Source of the DNA: Platycnemis pennipes
Taxonomy: Eukaryota; Arthropoda; Insecta; Odonata; Platycnemididae
Length of the DNA stretch: 64,000 nucleotides
Assembly (NCBI GenBank): GCA_933228895.1
Contig: OW121848.1
Location: 140,014,615-140,078,614, forward strand
Reading direction: 5' to 3'
How positions within the stretch are numbered: the stretch's first letter is position 1; every line of letters begins with the position of its first letter. This document shows positions 13,401 to 25,400 of this stretch, piece by piece. Under the pieces are notes generated by a model, which did no database searches, had not been told where the DNA came from, and saw only the letters and a program-made list of their open reading frames with translations. The position numbers were made by a program, and so were the translations under genes.

Positions 13401-16400
13401 AGAAGAGGACAAAACCCACATTAAACTAGGGAAGCAAAAGCTGGAACAGGTGAAAGAGTTCTTCTACTTAGGAAGCCGAGTAACCAACGAGCATAAATAT
13501 ATGGTGGATTTGGTTAAGGAGAAGATGGGACTGCTTGAGGAGGAGGAGGAAAGAAAGAGAGTGGCGTTTGAGGCTGAGGAGAGGAGAAAAGGGGAACTCC
13601 ATAGGCTTCAAATGGCAATACAGTAGAACCTCTAATTTATAAAATGACACCAATTTACGGACCATTCCGCCGGTCCCGATCTTTGTATATAGGAAAACCA
13701 TGTAAAATGACCTCTATTTTACAAAACCTCGATTTTACTGATTTACGAAGTGAGAGGCCGGTCCCTAGGAGTGATTGACCTCTGTTTTATGAAGTTTTTG
13801 AAATGATTTTGTAGCACTGAACTCAGTACAATGGAATAACGATCGCTGTATACCGTGACAGGAGCAGCTGAAGCCAGATAGGCCATGTTGAGAGGGCCCT
13901 CGGTCCAAGTATTTCATATGGAAAAATGTGGAAAAATCGAATGTGAGCCTCGTGCTTTTTGAAGTGCTTAAACTGTAGCAAAAATCCCAGAGACTGATCA
14001 TCCAAATTGCAATGGAATCCTAATTATATGATCCAAGGAAAAAAATGTTCAAAGACGCATGGTACGACGCCTGCTTCTCGAAAACAATGCCCCAGTTCAT
14101 AAAATAATCGGATTAGTGCTTGGTAATTTTTATTCCTTTTCTATCATTTTGTGTATTGCGAATACCTAATTCGTCGTCACAAAGGATCCAAATTTTCTTT
14201 GGAATTATTTAAAATTAGATTTAACCTCTTAAGTGGTATGCCCGGAAAAGTTCCGGGCCTTGCTCTACTGCCCAAAACGTTCTACCCCGGAAGAGTTCCG
14301 TGGTCGACTTGGAGATCAGTCCATTCACTCCCGAAACTTTTCCGGGCCACTTGTACTACTTTGGTAGTAGTTCATATTTTGACCGAATGATGTCTCACCT
14401 CATTAATCAGCTTGTAGTCCCCCTAGTGGAGTTTTTGGGTATTCTTTAGTGTACTACTGTGGAAGAGTCGCATCAAGTCGTATGGTCTGTAGTGTTACCG
14501 TGAATGATGGCCAAAAGTAAAGCAAAGAAACTTCGCATTGATGACATTTGTGCCTTTTTAGAAAGAGAAGATGATTCTGAAAGTGATTATAGCCTTCCTG
14601 AAAGTGAATCTGACCTAGAGAGTAGCAGCAGCGGTGAATATGAATCATGTGAAGAACTCCCTGACTCGGAGAGTTCAGACATCTTGCCGCAAAATATTTT
14701 CCCAGATACGGATGAGCACCATTTCAAGTGGACTAAATGTGATTCTGACCGAGCAGATGATGGGTATGGGAAACCTTTATTTACTGGTGTTGCAGGTGTT
14801 TGCGTACCAATTACTTCAAATGTTCCTCCTCTGCAATGCTTCAAACTTTTTTTTAGTGATGATTTCGTGCACCATGTTGTAGTCGAGACAAATAGATATG
14901 CCAATAAGTGCCGCGAGGATGTTATAAATTCAGGTGTAGGTTCCAATGCGAGGATTAGATTGTGGAACGATGTATGTGATAAGGAAATAAGACTTTTTAT
15001 TGCCTTGATTTTGGCAATGGGTATCATTAGCAAACCTGAACTGAAGCTGTATTGGACAAGAGACCATATACTTCAGACTCCTATTTTTCACGAAACTTTT
15101 TCTCTGAAAAGATTTCAATTGATACTGCGTTACCTCCACGTTGTCAGTGATGAAGCTGCAGATAACACTGATCGTCTCAGAAAAATTAGGCCACTGCTGG
15201 AAATGCTCCGAATATCTTTTAGAAAAACGTATATGCCGGAACAAAATATTTCTGTGGATGAAAGCCTTATGCTATTCAAAGGAAGATCACTAATGAAGCA
15301 ATACATTCCTCTGAAGAGATCAAGGTTTGGAATAAAAATATTTTTTTTATGTGAATCTCAAACAGGATATGCCTGGGACTTTTTCATTTACACTGGTCAA
15401 GGGGAAGAAAGGCGGGGTGTAGAAAGTGCTTCACAGAAACTAATAAGTCATGCTTCTGTTACCAAACTTGTGCTGTGTCCAGAACTTAGAGGGAAAGGGT
15501 ATGTAGTATTCATGGACCGATGGTTCTCAAGCCCAATTCTATTCCAAGAGCTGCAACATCATGGTTTCGGAGCCTGTGGAACAGTTGACTTGCGAAGGAA
15601 GGAAATGCCAAAAGAACTGCGGACAGCAAAATTGAAGAAAGGTGATGTACTTTGCTATACATCAGGAGTTTATTCTGCAATTAAATGGCATGATAAAAGA
15701 GATGTGACGATGTTGTCCACATATCACAGGGGAAGAGTATGCGAGACGGGAAAAATAGGCAGGAAGACAAAAGAAACAGTGAAGAAACCTGAGGCCGTAA
15801 TTGAGTACAATGCTAATATGGGAGGAGTAGATAGATTGGACCAAAAAATAAAACCATATGAGTGCCTCAGAAAAAGTGTCCGATGGTATAGGAAGCTGTT
15901 CTTCCATTTGATGGACATTACAGTTGTAAATGCTCATATTGTATATGGGAAAAGTGGTAGAGAAAAATGCACACTCCTTCAGTTTAGACATGAAGTAATT
16001 CGTGGGCTTTTAGAGAAGTATGCCATAAAAAGAACAGCAGTGACGGGAGGAAGACCCCCAAAAACCGACCCACCTGCTCGTCTTACTGAAAGACATTTCC
16101 CAACGCATATTCCAGCCACAGAAAAAAAGAAGTTTCCTAGTAGAGTGTGCCAAGTTTGTCCCGGAAGAAAAGAAACGAGGTGGGAATGTAAAAAGTGCGG
16201 GAATATTCCATTACATCCTGAAAACTGCTTTCAAACTTACCACACAAAAAGAAAATACTAGATTTTGTTTATATATTTGCTCAAATTATGTATGTTTAAT
16301 TTAATTTCTATCATGTGTCACAGTATGATCTGCCTTTATGATAAAAACAACTGTAATAGGTTCATCACATTCTTAAATATATTTTTGTAAGTCGAATTTC

Positions 16401-19400
16401 AATTTTCCATCCATTTCTAAGCCAACCAATTTAAAAACCTGCCCTGGGGGGATGACTAGGGAAAAATTTAGTCACCACCGAAGAGGTTAAGGTAGCTGCC
16501 GCAACCCCAAATCAGAACTTTGTTCGGCCTTTCACTTGAAAATAGCATACCCGTATGAAGTTCTTTGCTGCAGCTGTCGTGGAGCTTAGTTTCATTAAAA
16601 ATACTAATTTTGCAATAATAAATTACTTATATTCAAATTTTGATGCAATTTGATTTTTAATTTTTCATTAGAAGTGTTTTACGTCGTTAGGTAAGAATTT
16701 GCGATCGCGACTTTGAGAACGCGATCGCTTTCTGTAGCCGCGAGTAAATAGTTCTCTTAATCACCACTAGATATCAGCACTGTAGAACACATCTTAAAAA
16801 AAGAGGGAATTTCAAATTAACTGAGTTAATTTCTAAGATTGACTTTCATCAGCCGCGAAATATTATTAAATGTATTTCAAACTATACGCTTTCTTCAAAA
16901 AAGGCATTTTCTGGTCTTTTCACTGAAATATACTAGGTCAGTTGGAACTTTGTTCTGATATTTTCTAGTTAAAATGCATCCCTGGCTTTCCCATGTTAAA
17001 ATGGCTTCTTTAACACAAATCGACTAGCACCCTTTCGTTAATTAATCCATAGCTGCATATGCTTAAAATACTCTGCGGGATGAGTTCATTCTCTTATGAG
17101 TTATTCCCCTTATTTTGAGATCTACCTACTGAACAGCTACAAGAAATTAATTCAGTTGCAGCAGCCAAGTTCATACCATTATAAATTTGTAGAAAAATAT
17201 TCACCTGTAATTTTTTAAATTCATGGCTGTTTCATTCTCTTTTACTAAAGTGAATCTCCTAGGAATAACGCTATAGGAATAGCCTTAGGAATAACGCCTA
17301 TGCTATACAGCAAATCAATACAATTGAGGTGTAATTTTTAAATCTTTTCAATTCGATGTAGATACACTGCACACAGAATTTCACGTAATATCTGTTGTTT
17401 TTTTCCTAGACTGAGCAGATGACTATTATTTGTTAGAGTAATTAGTTTGATTTCAACCCTAGATAGATAGATTATTTTTCGGTGGAGTTCCTCCAAGGAG
17501 GCCCTTCAACCCCAACCTGATTTCAACCCTAACATAACTATTTGACAAGTTTAGTACAGCATAGTGTTTAATTGCATTAAAAGTATACTCGCATTCTTGT
17601 AAGCGGAGTTTTAGTAGACGTACATTTGTCGCAGACCAAGCCTCTTATGTGCATGATGTGCCTCCATGGACATTGCTCCATGCTGTGCTAGGTGTTGCTA
17701 GAGCATGGGAGTGTCACCGCAAAAACTATTTCCTACTGTTGGAGAACAGCTGGTTTGGTGACACATCAATTCTGGAGACTGAGGAGTTAGTGGAAGATAA
17801 CCTCCAATTTACAAACCCTCTGATTTACAAAGCTCAAATTTTTGGGTCCCTTCAACTTCGTAAAATAGAGGTTCTACTGTATTACAAAAGCAACTTAACT
17901 TAAAATGTAAAAATTTTCAGAGATAATAATTGATTAAATTGAAACAACCTAGTTTTAGTAACTATTGTAAAAATTGCCTCATCTGCAACCCTATAATGAA
18001 AAATGGTTTGAATAAACTACTGCCTAACAACATTCCGCATGGTGATTTTTATTTTAGATGGGTAGTGGCAGGTGGTTTTGGGCTGCATTGGACATGGGTA
18101 CTGTGTTTGATTCGTCATCCATTACATTTCATAGATCTTGATAGTGTGCCCCAATATTGTGCAGTACAATTACAAATACAGTACAAGCAACAAACTTGTG
18201 TTGTCCTCATATTTGTTACAAGTTTTCTTCGAAGACACTGTAACTTTTGTTTCAGAACTCCATTTCAGTGATATTCTTTGTCCTTCTGTTGGCTAAATTG
18301 CACCTGGAAAATAAGTTCTTTGTTATCAAAGAGTGTTTTTTTCTTTCGAGAATTAAAACTACAATATATATAGTGGAATACCACTTGCATTTGAGCTGCA
18401 CTCTGTTTAACTTTCCTAACACTCAAGAAAGTTAGGCACATATTTACTAAAGAATGATTAGTATGTGGTGAGACATTTCACTTTATCTTCTTATGGTAAT
18501 TACTATGGAATTGATGCATTTTTATAGGTGCCTATCCAAATAATTAACCTATAATTTATAATAAAATAATGAACGATTGTAGGTTGTTTAATTTTCTTTG
18601 CAATTATTTCTAATTCTCATAGCTTATTAATGTTTAAGTCTGTTTTGACTGTAGCCAATGTGCAAATCCCACATAATTTGTAAATTACTAATTACACCAA
18701 CATATTAAATATCGGCAGTGTTTTCTCATTATACTATTAACCCATTAATCCCCAGTGATGTGTTGACGCAACATTATTTTTACAAATTTTTAATACAAAT
18801 TTTTATCTTAGAAATGCATTTGTTTTCAGTTTACTGAACACTGAAAATATCTGCCCTTTTAATTATCTTTTTGTCATCAAGTGAAGTAGATGCTGTGATA
18901 CAACTCCCGGAAGTTAGTGAACTTACCGATGAAGAAAACATCGATGATGGGGAGACAGTCATAAATGACGGCGGTATTCCAATGCCCTCGGATATTTTAG
19001 GGACTTTTGAGATACATTCAAATTCGCTACAAGGCAATTCAGAGTATGTATATCCCCGTAACGTCTCAAATTAATTCATCCAGTGTAAGTGTACACCCAG
19101 GGAAAAGATGCAAGAAGTACATATATGATTTCACCGATATGGGAAAAAGTAGAGGCTACTTCAGTTGTAACCGCAAATTTTGGTGAGAAAGAAGCAATGG
19201 GCACTTCTTGCTCAATATGGAAGTCATTCACCAATTGAGATCTTTTCCTTGTTTCTCAGTGAAGAATTACTTTAATTAATTTTGAAATATTCGAATAAGT
19301 ACGCTAATGACAGTAAAAATCATAGTTTCACTTTGAGTATGGATGATTTTAAAAAAATCATTGGGATCCTTATTCTATCGGGGTACCTTACATTACCGCG

Positions 19401-22400
19401 CACTAAGTTGTACTGGACCAGCCAAGAGGATATGGCTGTCCCAATTGTGAGGCAATGCATGACTCGGAACAGATTTGATGAAATTAAAAAAATATCTACA
19501 TTTCTCCGATAATTCTCAGCTAGACAAAGATGACAAATTATCGAAAGTCAGGCCTTTCCTCAATGGATTGAACGAACGTTTTATTCAACTTGGGATATTT
19601 TCGGACAAGTTGTCCATTGATGAGTAAATGGTATCGTACTTTTGGTGGCATTCGGCTAAAATGTTCATCTGAGAGAAACCGATTAGATATGGCTATAAAC
19701 TGTGGTGCCTGGCATCATCAAAAGGCTATCTTTATCAGTTTTTGCCATACGGAGGGGCGGAACCAGGAAGTAATAAGTTCTTTAGGGCTAGTAGAAAGGG
19801 TTGTTCTAAAGTTATTGGATTTTTGTAATTCCCCGAAAAAATCATGCAGTGTATTTTGGTAATTTCTTCACCAGTTGTCGTTTATTATCAATCCTAAGTG
19901 ATAAAGGCTATTATGCCACTGGGACAATAAGAGAAAATCGAACAGGAACTGCTTACCCAGGTCTTCCAGGGGGTTAGGTAAGAAGCCAAAGGGTGATTTT
20001 GACCATTTGTTTGACAAGTCAAAACATATTCTCCTTGTTTGATGGCATGATAATTCCGTCGTCACTGTTGCTTCAAACTTTTTTTTATATTATTGAATAT
20101 TGAAACTATAGTAAGGGCAAAAAGGTATAACAAGAGGCTGAAAAAGAGCGAACTAATTCCACAACCAAATGTCATCCAAGATTACAATCAAGGAATGGGA
20201 GGGGTGGATTTACACGATAATTCTATTTCATGCTATCGCATCCAGATTAGGGGTAAAAAGTGGTGTTGGCCTCTATTCATAAGTGGACTCGATAGTGCAA
20301 TGGTGAATGCATAGAGATTTTACTCGCTAGTCATAGGCGAAAGTATTCCTCAGTTAGAAATCGTAAGAATCTTACTAAAACAACAAGTAGTGTCTAACAC
20401 GAAGACTGATGATATACAGCATCAAAGTCGGTGTGCACATGCGGGACGCCCAAAGAGAATGATATACCTCAGTGCATTCGCCCAGACAGAATAGGTAATT
20501 TCATCCAAAGGAACACTGAAAAATCAAGAAGAAGATGTCGAGTGTGCAAATCTCAGACAATTTATGTGCGTGTAAAGTGCTATGTTTATCTTCACACAGA
20601 CTGTTTTCATAAATTACATCAGAAATTGTAGTAAAAAATAAAATATAAAACATCATGGTTGAAGAACTATGAAAAATATTCTTTACCTGAATATTCCCAG
20701 CGTTGCGTATACGCAACATTATATAAATCAATTATAATGATCACTAATATTTTTTTGCTAAAATAAAATCTTAATTAGGCCAATATAAATAAGAAAAAAT
20801 GAAAAAACTGCATTTCCAACCGGTATTTACAAGCTGGGGATTAATGGGTTAAGGCAGGTTAGTTGTGAATATTTGGACATTGTACTGTGAACTTACTACT
20901 ACTGGCAGGAGAGACAAGCAGAAATGTTGCAACAGAAAGTTTTCCTGCTTAGCAAACAAAGTATTGCTACAGTATTGCACTCAATAAATTCACTTTCTAT
21001 TAGTTAATAGAATGTATAGGTATTTCTATTTATTTCACCTGTCATGGGTAGTAAATTCATATAATGCCAAATATTCTCAATCACTCGTTAATAACATTCT
21101 TTCTACTGCATTTTTTGCATAATTTATAAATGCTGACTCATTGCTGATACCATTACTTCCATTTGTGACATTGGCATTGGCTGTGTATGTTGTATGCAAT
21201 CATTTTTTCATTTCGTACATTGGCTACAAACACAAAACCTAAAAGTTAATTGTGGGAAAATTATCAATATTGGCATCATCATAGTGCTAATATATAATGT
21301 GAAACAGACAGCATAAATATATTTATACACACCTGCAGAAAGTCTCTAGTTGCATAAAATCTTAGAGCAACTAGCATTTGCAGCATTTCTGGAACTTGAA
21401 GACCGCTGTTTCACTGGCCCTCTTCGATGTCCACAATGGAATAAGTACCATTTCAAACGGTGTCTTCAGAACGTCTGTAAAATTCCTCATCCAAATATAA
21501 TTCCATCGGGTTCTCATTGTCCCTAACATATGGCTTCGGTACTCTCTCTTCATCTACGTCCAAAAAGTCCATCAATTTCCTAAATCATGGTACAAAACAC
21601 CAACCATTAACCATCTAAAATGAAGATCACTTCACCAAGATTCAAATTCGAAGATGTCAGAGTCAGAAAATATAAGAAAACAGGAGAGTTACAAATATGA
21701 AGCTGTCGTAATCGTAATCCAATGCCTGGGTGCATTTGTCAAAATTTCAACGTTAAATGATCCAGCAGAACAATTTCTTACCTGTGTTAAGCGAAGCTAA
21801 GATCAAGAGCATATTCCAAATGATATATCCACATAAAGTGAGAATAAAGTCTTGACCCGGTGGAGCACCCGTGAAAACTTTGTGAATTTTATGCTCGCCC
21901 GATCCGGGACCACCGGGAAAGCACCAGACTGTACTTAATAAGAGTAATCGTCATCAAATTTTGTAAATAATATCACCAAACGCCTGAATATATAAAAACA
22001 AGTCAATAATAGCAAGGAATAATAGCATTAGCGCTCAAGCGTTAATTCACTCAATGTGTTTTCAAGCGGTATTCCAAACAAATAACAACAATCGTATTCA
22101 CCCGTCAAAGTAATTAAAATGTGGTTTGCCGTTGTTGTTTGCAACAAATAAGTTAAAATAACTCCAAAACGTCGAAGCGTATGGAATATAAATGAATCTA
22201 AAAATGAAATTCGGTCTTACGCCATCAGCCATATTGATGCAAGTTGGTCTTGAGATAGGTTCAAGCCTGCCCCATCGTTGTCTTGGTAAAATCTCCAATC
22301 TGGCTCAACGTGATCTCAAGGTGATCTTGAGATAGTGACTATGAATACGGAATCGCACAAATTCTGAAATAGATCTCAAGCTAATCTTGTGACAGGGACT

Positions 22401-25400
22401 ATTAATACGGGCCCATGACATTCATCTTCTATAATTTCCTTTCTAAGAAAAACCATTCATCCATTTATTTTTAAATATTTTTGTGTTTCTGATATTTGCA
22501 TCTTCATGTCTCGGTCTAGTAAATGGTTAGGTCCGGAAACCGTCACCATGATTTCCATTTATTTAAGTATACATGGTAGTTCTACCTTCATCTTTTTGAA
22601 GTTAGTTGGCGTATCCAATTTATGATTTGATCACTCAATCAAAAAAGTATTATAGGTCTCTGAATTGTACTTTGTGGTCCTTCTCATTGTGTTCATTAAA
22701 TTCTGGCTTAAGAATCATGCTCTGAGTAGATGCTATGGAGTTAATAGTGATACAGAAATTGTTTAATAAAGAAAAAATGCACGGGTTTTTCATTTTTTGG
22801 GAAAGCCTCAGTTTGTCTTGTTTTTGTATTTTCCATTTTTTGCTGGCACAGCTAATCATGTTTTGCTTAGCTTTGTAAATGAACGTACTGATGGTTTGAA
22901 GTGCATTACAGTTGGTACTTAGGACTCCAAATGTACTATATCTTGAATACTGTTATTTTAAATAGTAATTAATCTTAAAGTATTTCTAAACTCAATATGG
23001 TTATCTAGCATATTTAAGGCACTTAAAACCTGGATTCTCTCTAGTTATGATGATAGAACTAACTTTTATGCACAAAAATAGTATGAACTATGATTCTTTG
23101 GGAAGTATGCTTGGAAGTATATTGGAAACAATACTAACAGAATTGATACTGTGCAACTTTATCATTTGGTAGAATGGCAGAGGCTGAGTGAGTCTCATAC
23201 ATAAACATCTCCAACCGTAGATATAAAGTATCTTTTATTCAAAGATTAGAATAAGTGTACAGTAGAGCACCGTTTATCCGATGTTTAACCAACGATGGTT
23301 AAGCCGACGATTAACCAACCGTCGGATTATCCGTCTATCGGCCCCTGAACAAGTCCCCCCACTGCCTCCCCTACTTTCCCTTTCCTACCCTACTCCTCCC
23401 ACTTGTGTTCGCTCTCACAGACAGCGGCCGGCCATGTTTAAGTCTACAAAATTGCTAAATTTTGCCTTGCCTAACTTGTTAAATGAGAACGTCAGAAGAG
23501 TTACAAATTCAGTGGCCACAAATGGGGAGAAAGTATGGTATAGATCTTTTAATGTGAGGAGGGTGACAACTATTAAAATGTAGGTATTGTTGTTTATTTG
23601 TAGTTTTCATGTGCACAGATGTGGTGATTTTCCCATTGGATAGATTAATATTGACATCTAAAAAGGTTATGGAGAAATCTGAAATGAAGTGAGTGAAGGA
23701 AACTGATAAAGAGGAGTTGAGGGCGAGAAGGAAGGAGTTAAGAGAATCATGACCATGTGTCCGGATGATAAAAATGTCGTCCATGCCTCCGAAAAAAAAT
23801 ATATGTATATATATACACACAACCACACACAAACATATATATATATATACACACACACGCATATATTTTTGTTGAAAATATTATTTTTTAAAGTCTGCAA
23901 AATTACCTGGAAAATTAGATAAGTTCCTAAGATAAGCCTAAATCCAAGTGTGCAGATGTGGCAATTACTGATAGGGAACAAAATAAATTTGAAGCAAGTT
24001 ACTTAATGGTATGTCCGAATTGTCCCTGTCTAACCTGCAAAATGGATCCTTGTCCCAAAGGGATCCTTTTATCAGTGTTTTTCTGCAATTTTCTGCCGCA
24101 TATATGCATGAAAACTAACTGATTGCAATGTTCCAAATTTCTTTTTATCATGGTAAAGTTTGGCTGTACAATAAATAGTATTATTTACTAATTAATGTGA
24201 AGTAATTTGTGTGTGTTCTCTGCTTAACTGAGTGCAACAAAATTTAAATAAATTATGTTTTTTTAGGAGAGGGAAAGAGTTTGACTTGAGTACTTTGTCT
24301 GGATGTAGAGTTCTGCTGCTGAGAGAGATGAAGAAAGATAATTCTTTAACATTGAAATTAAAACCTTGCTCAGCAGAAGTATTAGGAAAACCTCTATCGT
24401 ATATTTTTATAGAATAAGAGTAGCTTGATTTTTAGTGTTTACAGAAATGTCTTTCTTCCACAGGTTACATTCTTTCCTTCCATTGTATTACTCAATTCAG
24501 GGGAAATGTAAAGATGGATTCACTTATGTGCTGTACATTAATGGAGGACATCCACCATGGGGATTAATATATCCTTTTCAACTTTTACTTTTGATGTTTT
24601 CATGTACTATTATAGTTTTTTGGTGGGAAATTATGCTATTGCTGAAGTAAGTAATCAATTTATTTATTATGGTAATGTACATTTTGCATTAAGTTTTAAT
24701 AAATATGTAGTAGATATGCAGGTGAATAACAGATCTTTCATAAAGTAAAAGTTATTACTTTCTCCACAGTTGTGGATATGTATTCCCTTTTATAAATTTG
24801 AAATACTTTATGAAGTTGCAATAATTTAAGGTAAACATGGTCACCCAGTTGTTATGGAGTTAAGCTTTTAAGTTGAGGTTTGAATATGGATGAGACCTTT
24901 AAGAGGACCAACTCAATTTATTCTCGTGGTGCGATTCTTTTTGTTAATGAGCGTGGGAAACCAGTGGTAGTTCTGAGGAAGGAAATTCTCTTAAATCCAG
25001 AATATAATAAATTTCACCACTTCATATTCATTGTTTGATATGAGTGCATCCCTCCCCTGTTACTTATTTTGGATCACAGATTGCTGAGAATAAATCATTT
25101 TTTTCTGTCAGGAAAACCTTATAATATTTCCTAATGAAAGAAATGGTACTTTCCAGGTGTATGCAATGTGGTAAATGTTTTCAGATTTTCCACCAGGTCA
25201 GGTCATTTGCTGCCAAGGATTTGTTGTATATGACAGATAATAAAAAGGTAGTAAATAAAGATCAATTACTATTTTGGTATTTTAAAATACATTGTTTTTC
25301 TAGAGGACATGGTCTTTAGATCCCAATCAGTAAATCCCTCCTCAATTTTTGTCCTGGCTATGGGCTTGGTAACAGGTATACCTGATACTACTTCTAAGGG

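Larger units (their letters stand above)
14225..16486 (+). mobile_element. complete piggyBac element with TTAA target duplication
   Basis: TTAA occurs at 14221-14224 and 16487-16490. The inner ends are CCTCTTAAGTGGT on the left and ACCACCGAAGAGG on the right, an imperfect 13-bp inverted repeat with two differences. The element is 2,262 bp and holds one uninterrupted transposase gene. It sits in the pogo transposase region, so it is younger than the pogo element. Confidence 0.95.
13800..17800 (+). pseudogene. pogo transposase remnants split by piggyBac
   Basis: Upstream of the piggyBac, around 14070-14103, the plus strand reads RRLLLENNAPVHK, the second catalytic Asp region of pogo-type DDE transposases (LLLDNxPAH), here with Asp replaced by Glu-Asn. 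Downstream, at about 17655-17790, VPPWTLLHAVLGVARAWE and ENSWF match the C-terminal motif of the same family (LLDAI..ARAW....NCFRKAGF). Stops and frameshifts lie between. Confidence 0.7.
13621..17879 (+). mobile_element. pogo/Tigger element, interrupted by piggyBac and a LINE tail
   Basis: The left end is CAGTAGAACCTCTAATTTAT and the right end is AAAATAGAGGTTCTACTG. Each is flanked by TA (13619-13620, 17880-17881), the Tc1/mariner target duplication. Without the piggyBac and its extra TTAA the element is 1,993 bp, a normal pogo length. Both ends carry further TTTACGAAG-like repeats. The transposase is broken. Confidence 0.9.
12425..22413. mobile_element. PIF/Harbinger-like DNA transposon carrying nested elements
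   Basis: The ends are GGCCCGTATTCATAGTC at 12425 and GACTATTAATACGGGCC ending at 22413, flanked by CAT on both sides (12422-12424, 22414-22416), a candidate 3-bp target duplication. Each terminus has a second copy of CCGTATTCATAGT (12504 and, inverted, 22350-22337). A minus-strand exon at 21333-21572 encodes a Harbinger-type transposase N-terminus. Removing the pogo element and the second piggyBac leaves about 3.6 kb, a normal Harbinger length. CAT is not the usual TWA duplication, so the exact boundary could be off by one or two bases. Confidence 0.8.

Noticed and set aside
13765..14005. Overlapping minus-strand ORFs
   Set aside because: They are shadows within the pogo remnant; the pogo coding strand is plus.
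14587..15033. 148-aa minus-strand ORF
   Set aside because: It is the shadow of the piggyBac transposase.
12425..22413. Single giant transposon (Maverick-type)
   Set aside because: The length is due to nested smaller elements. There is no polymerase, packaging ATPase or capsid gene.
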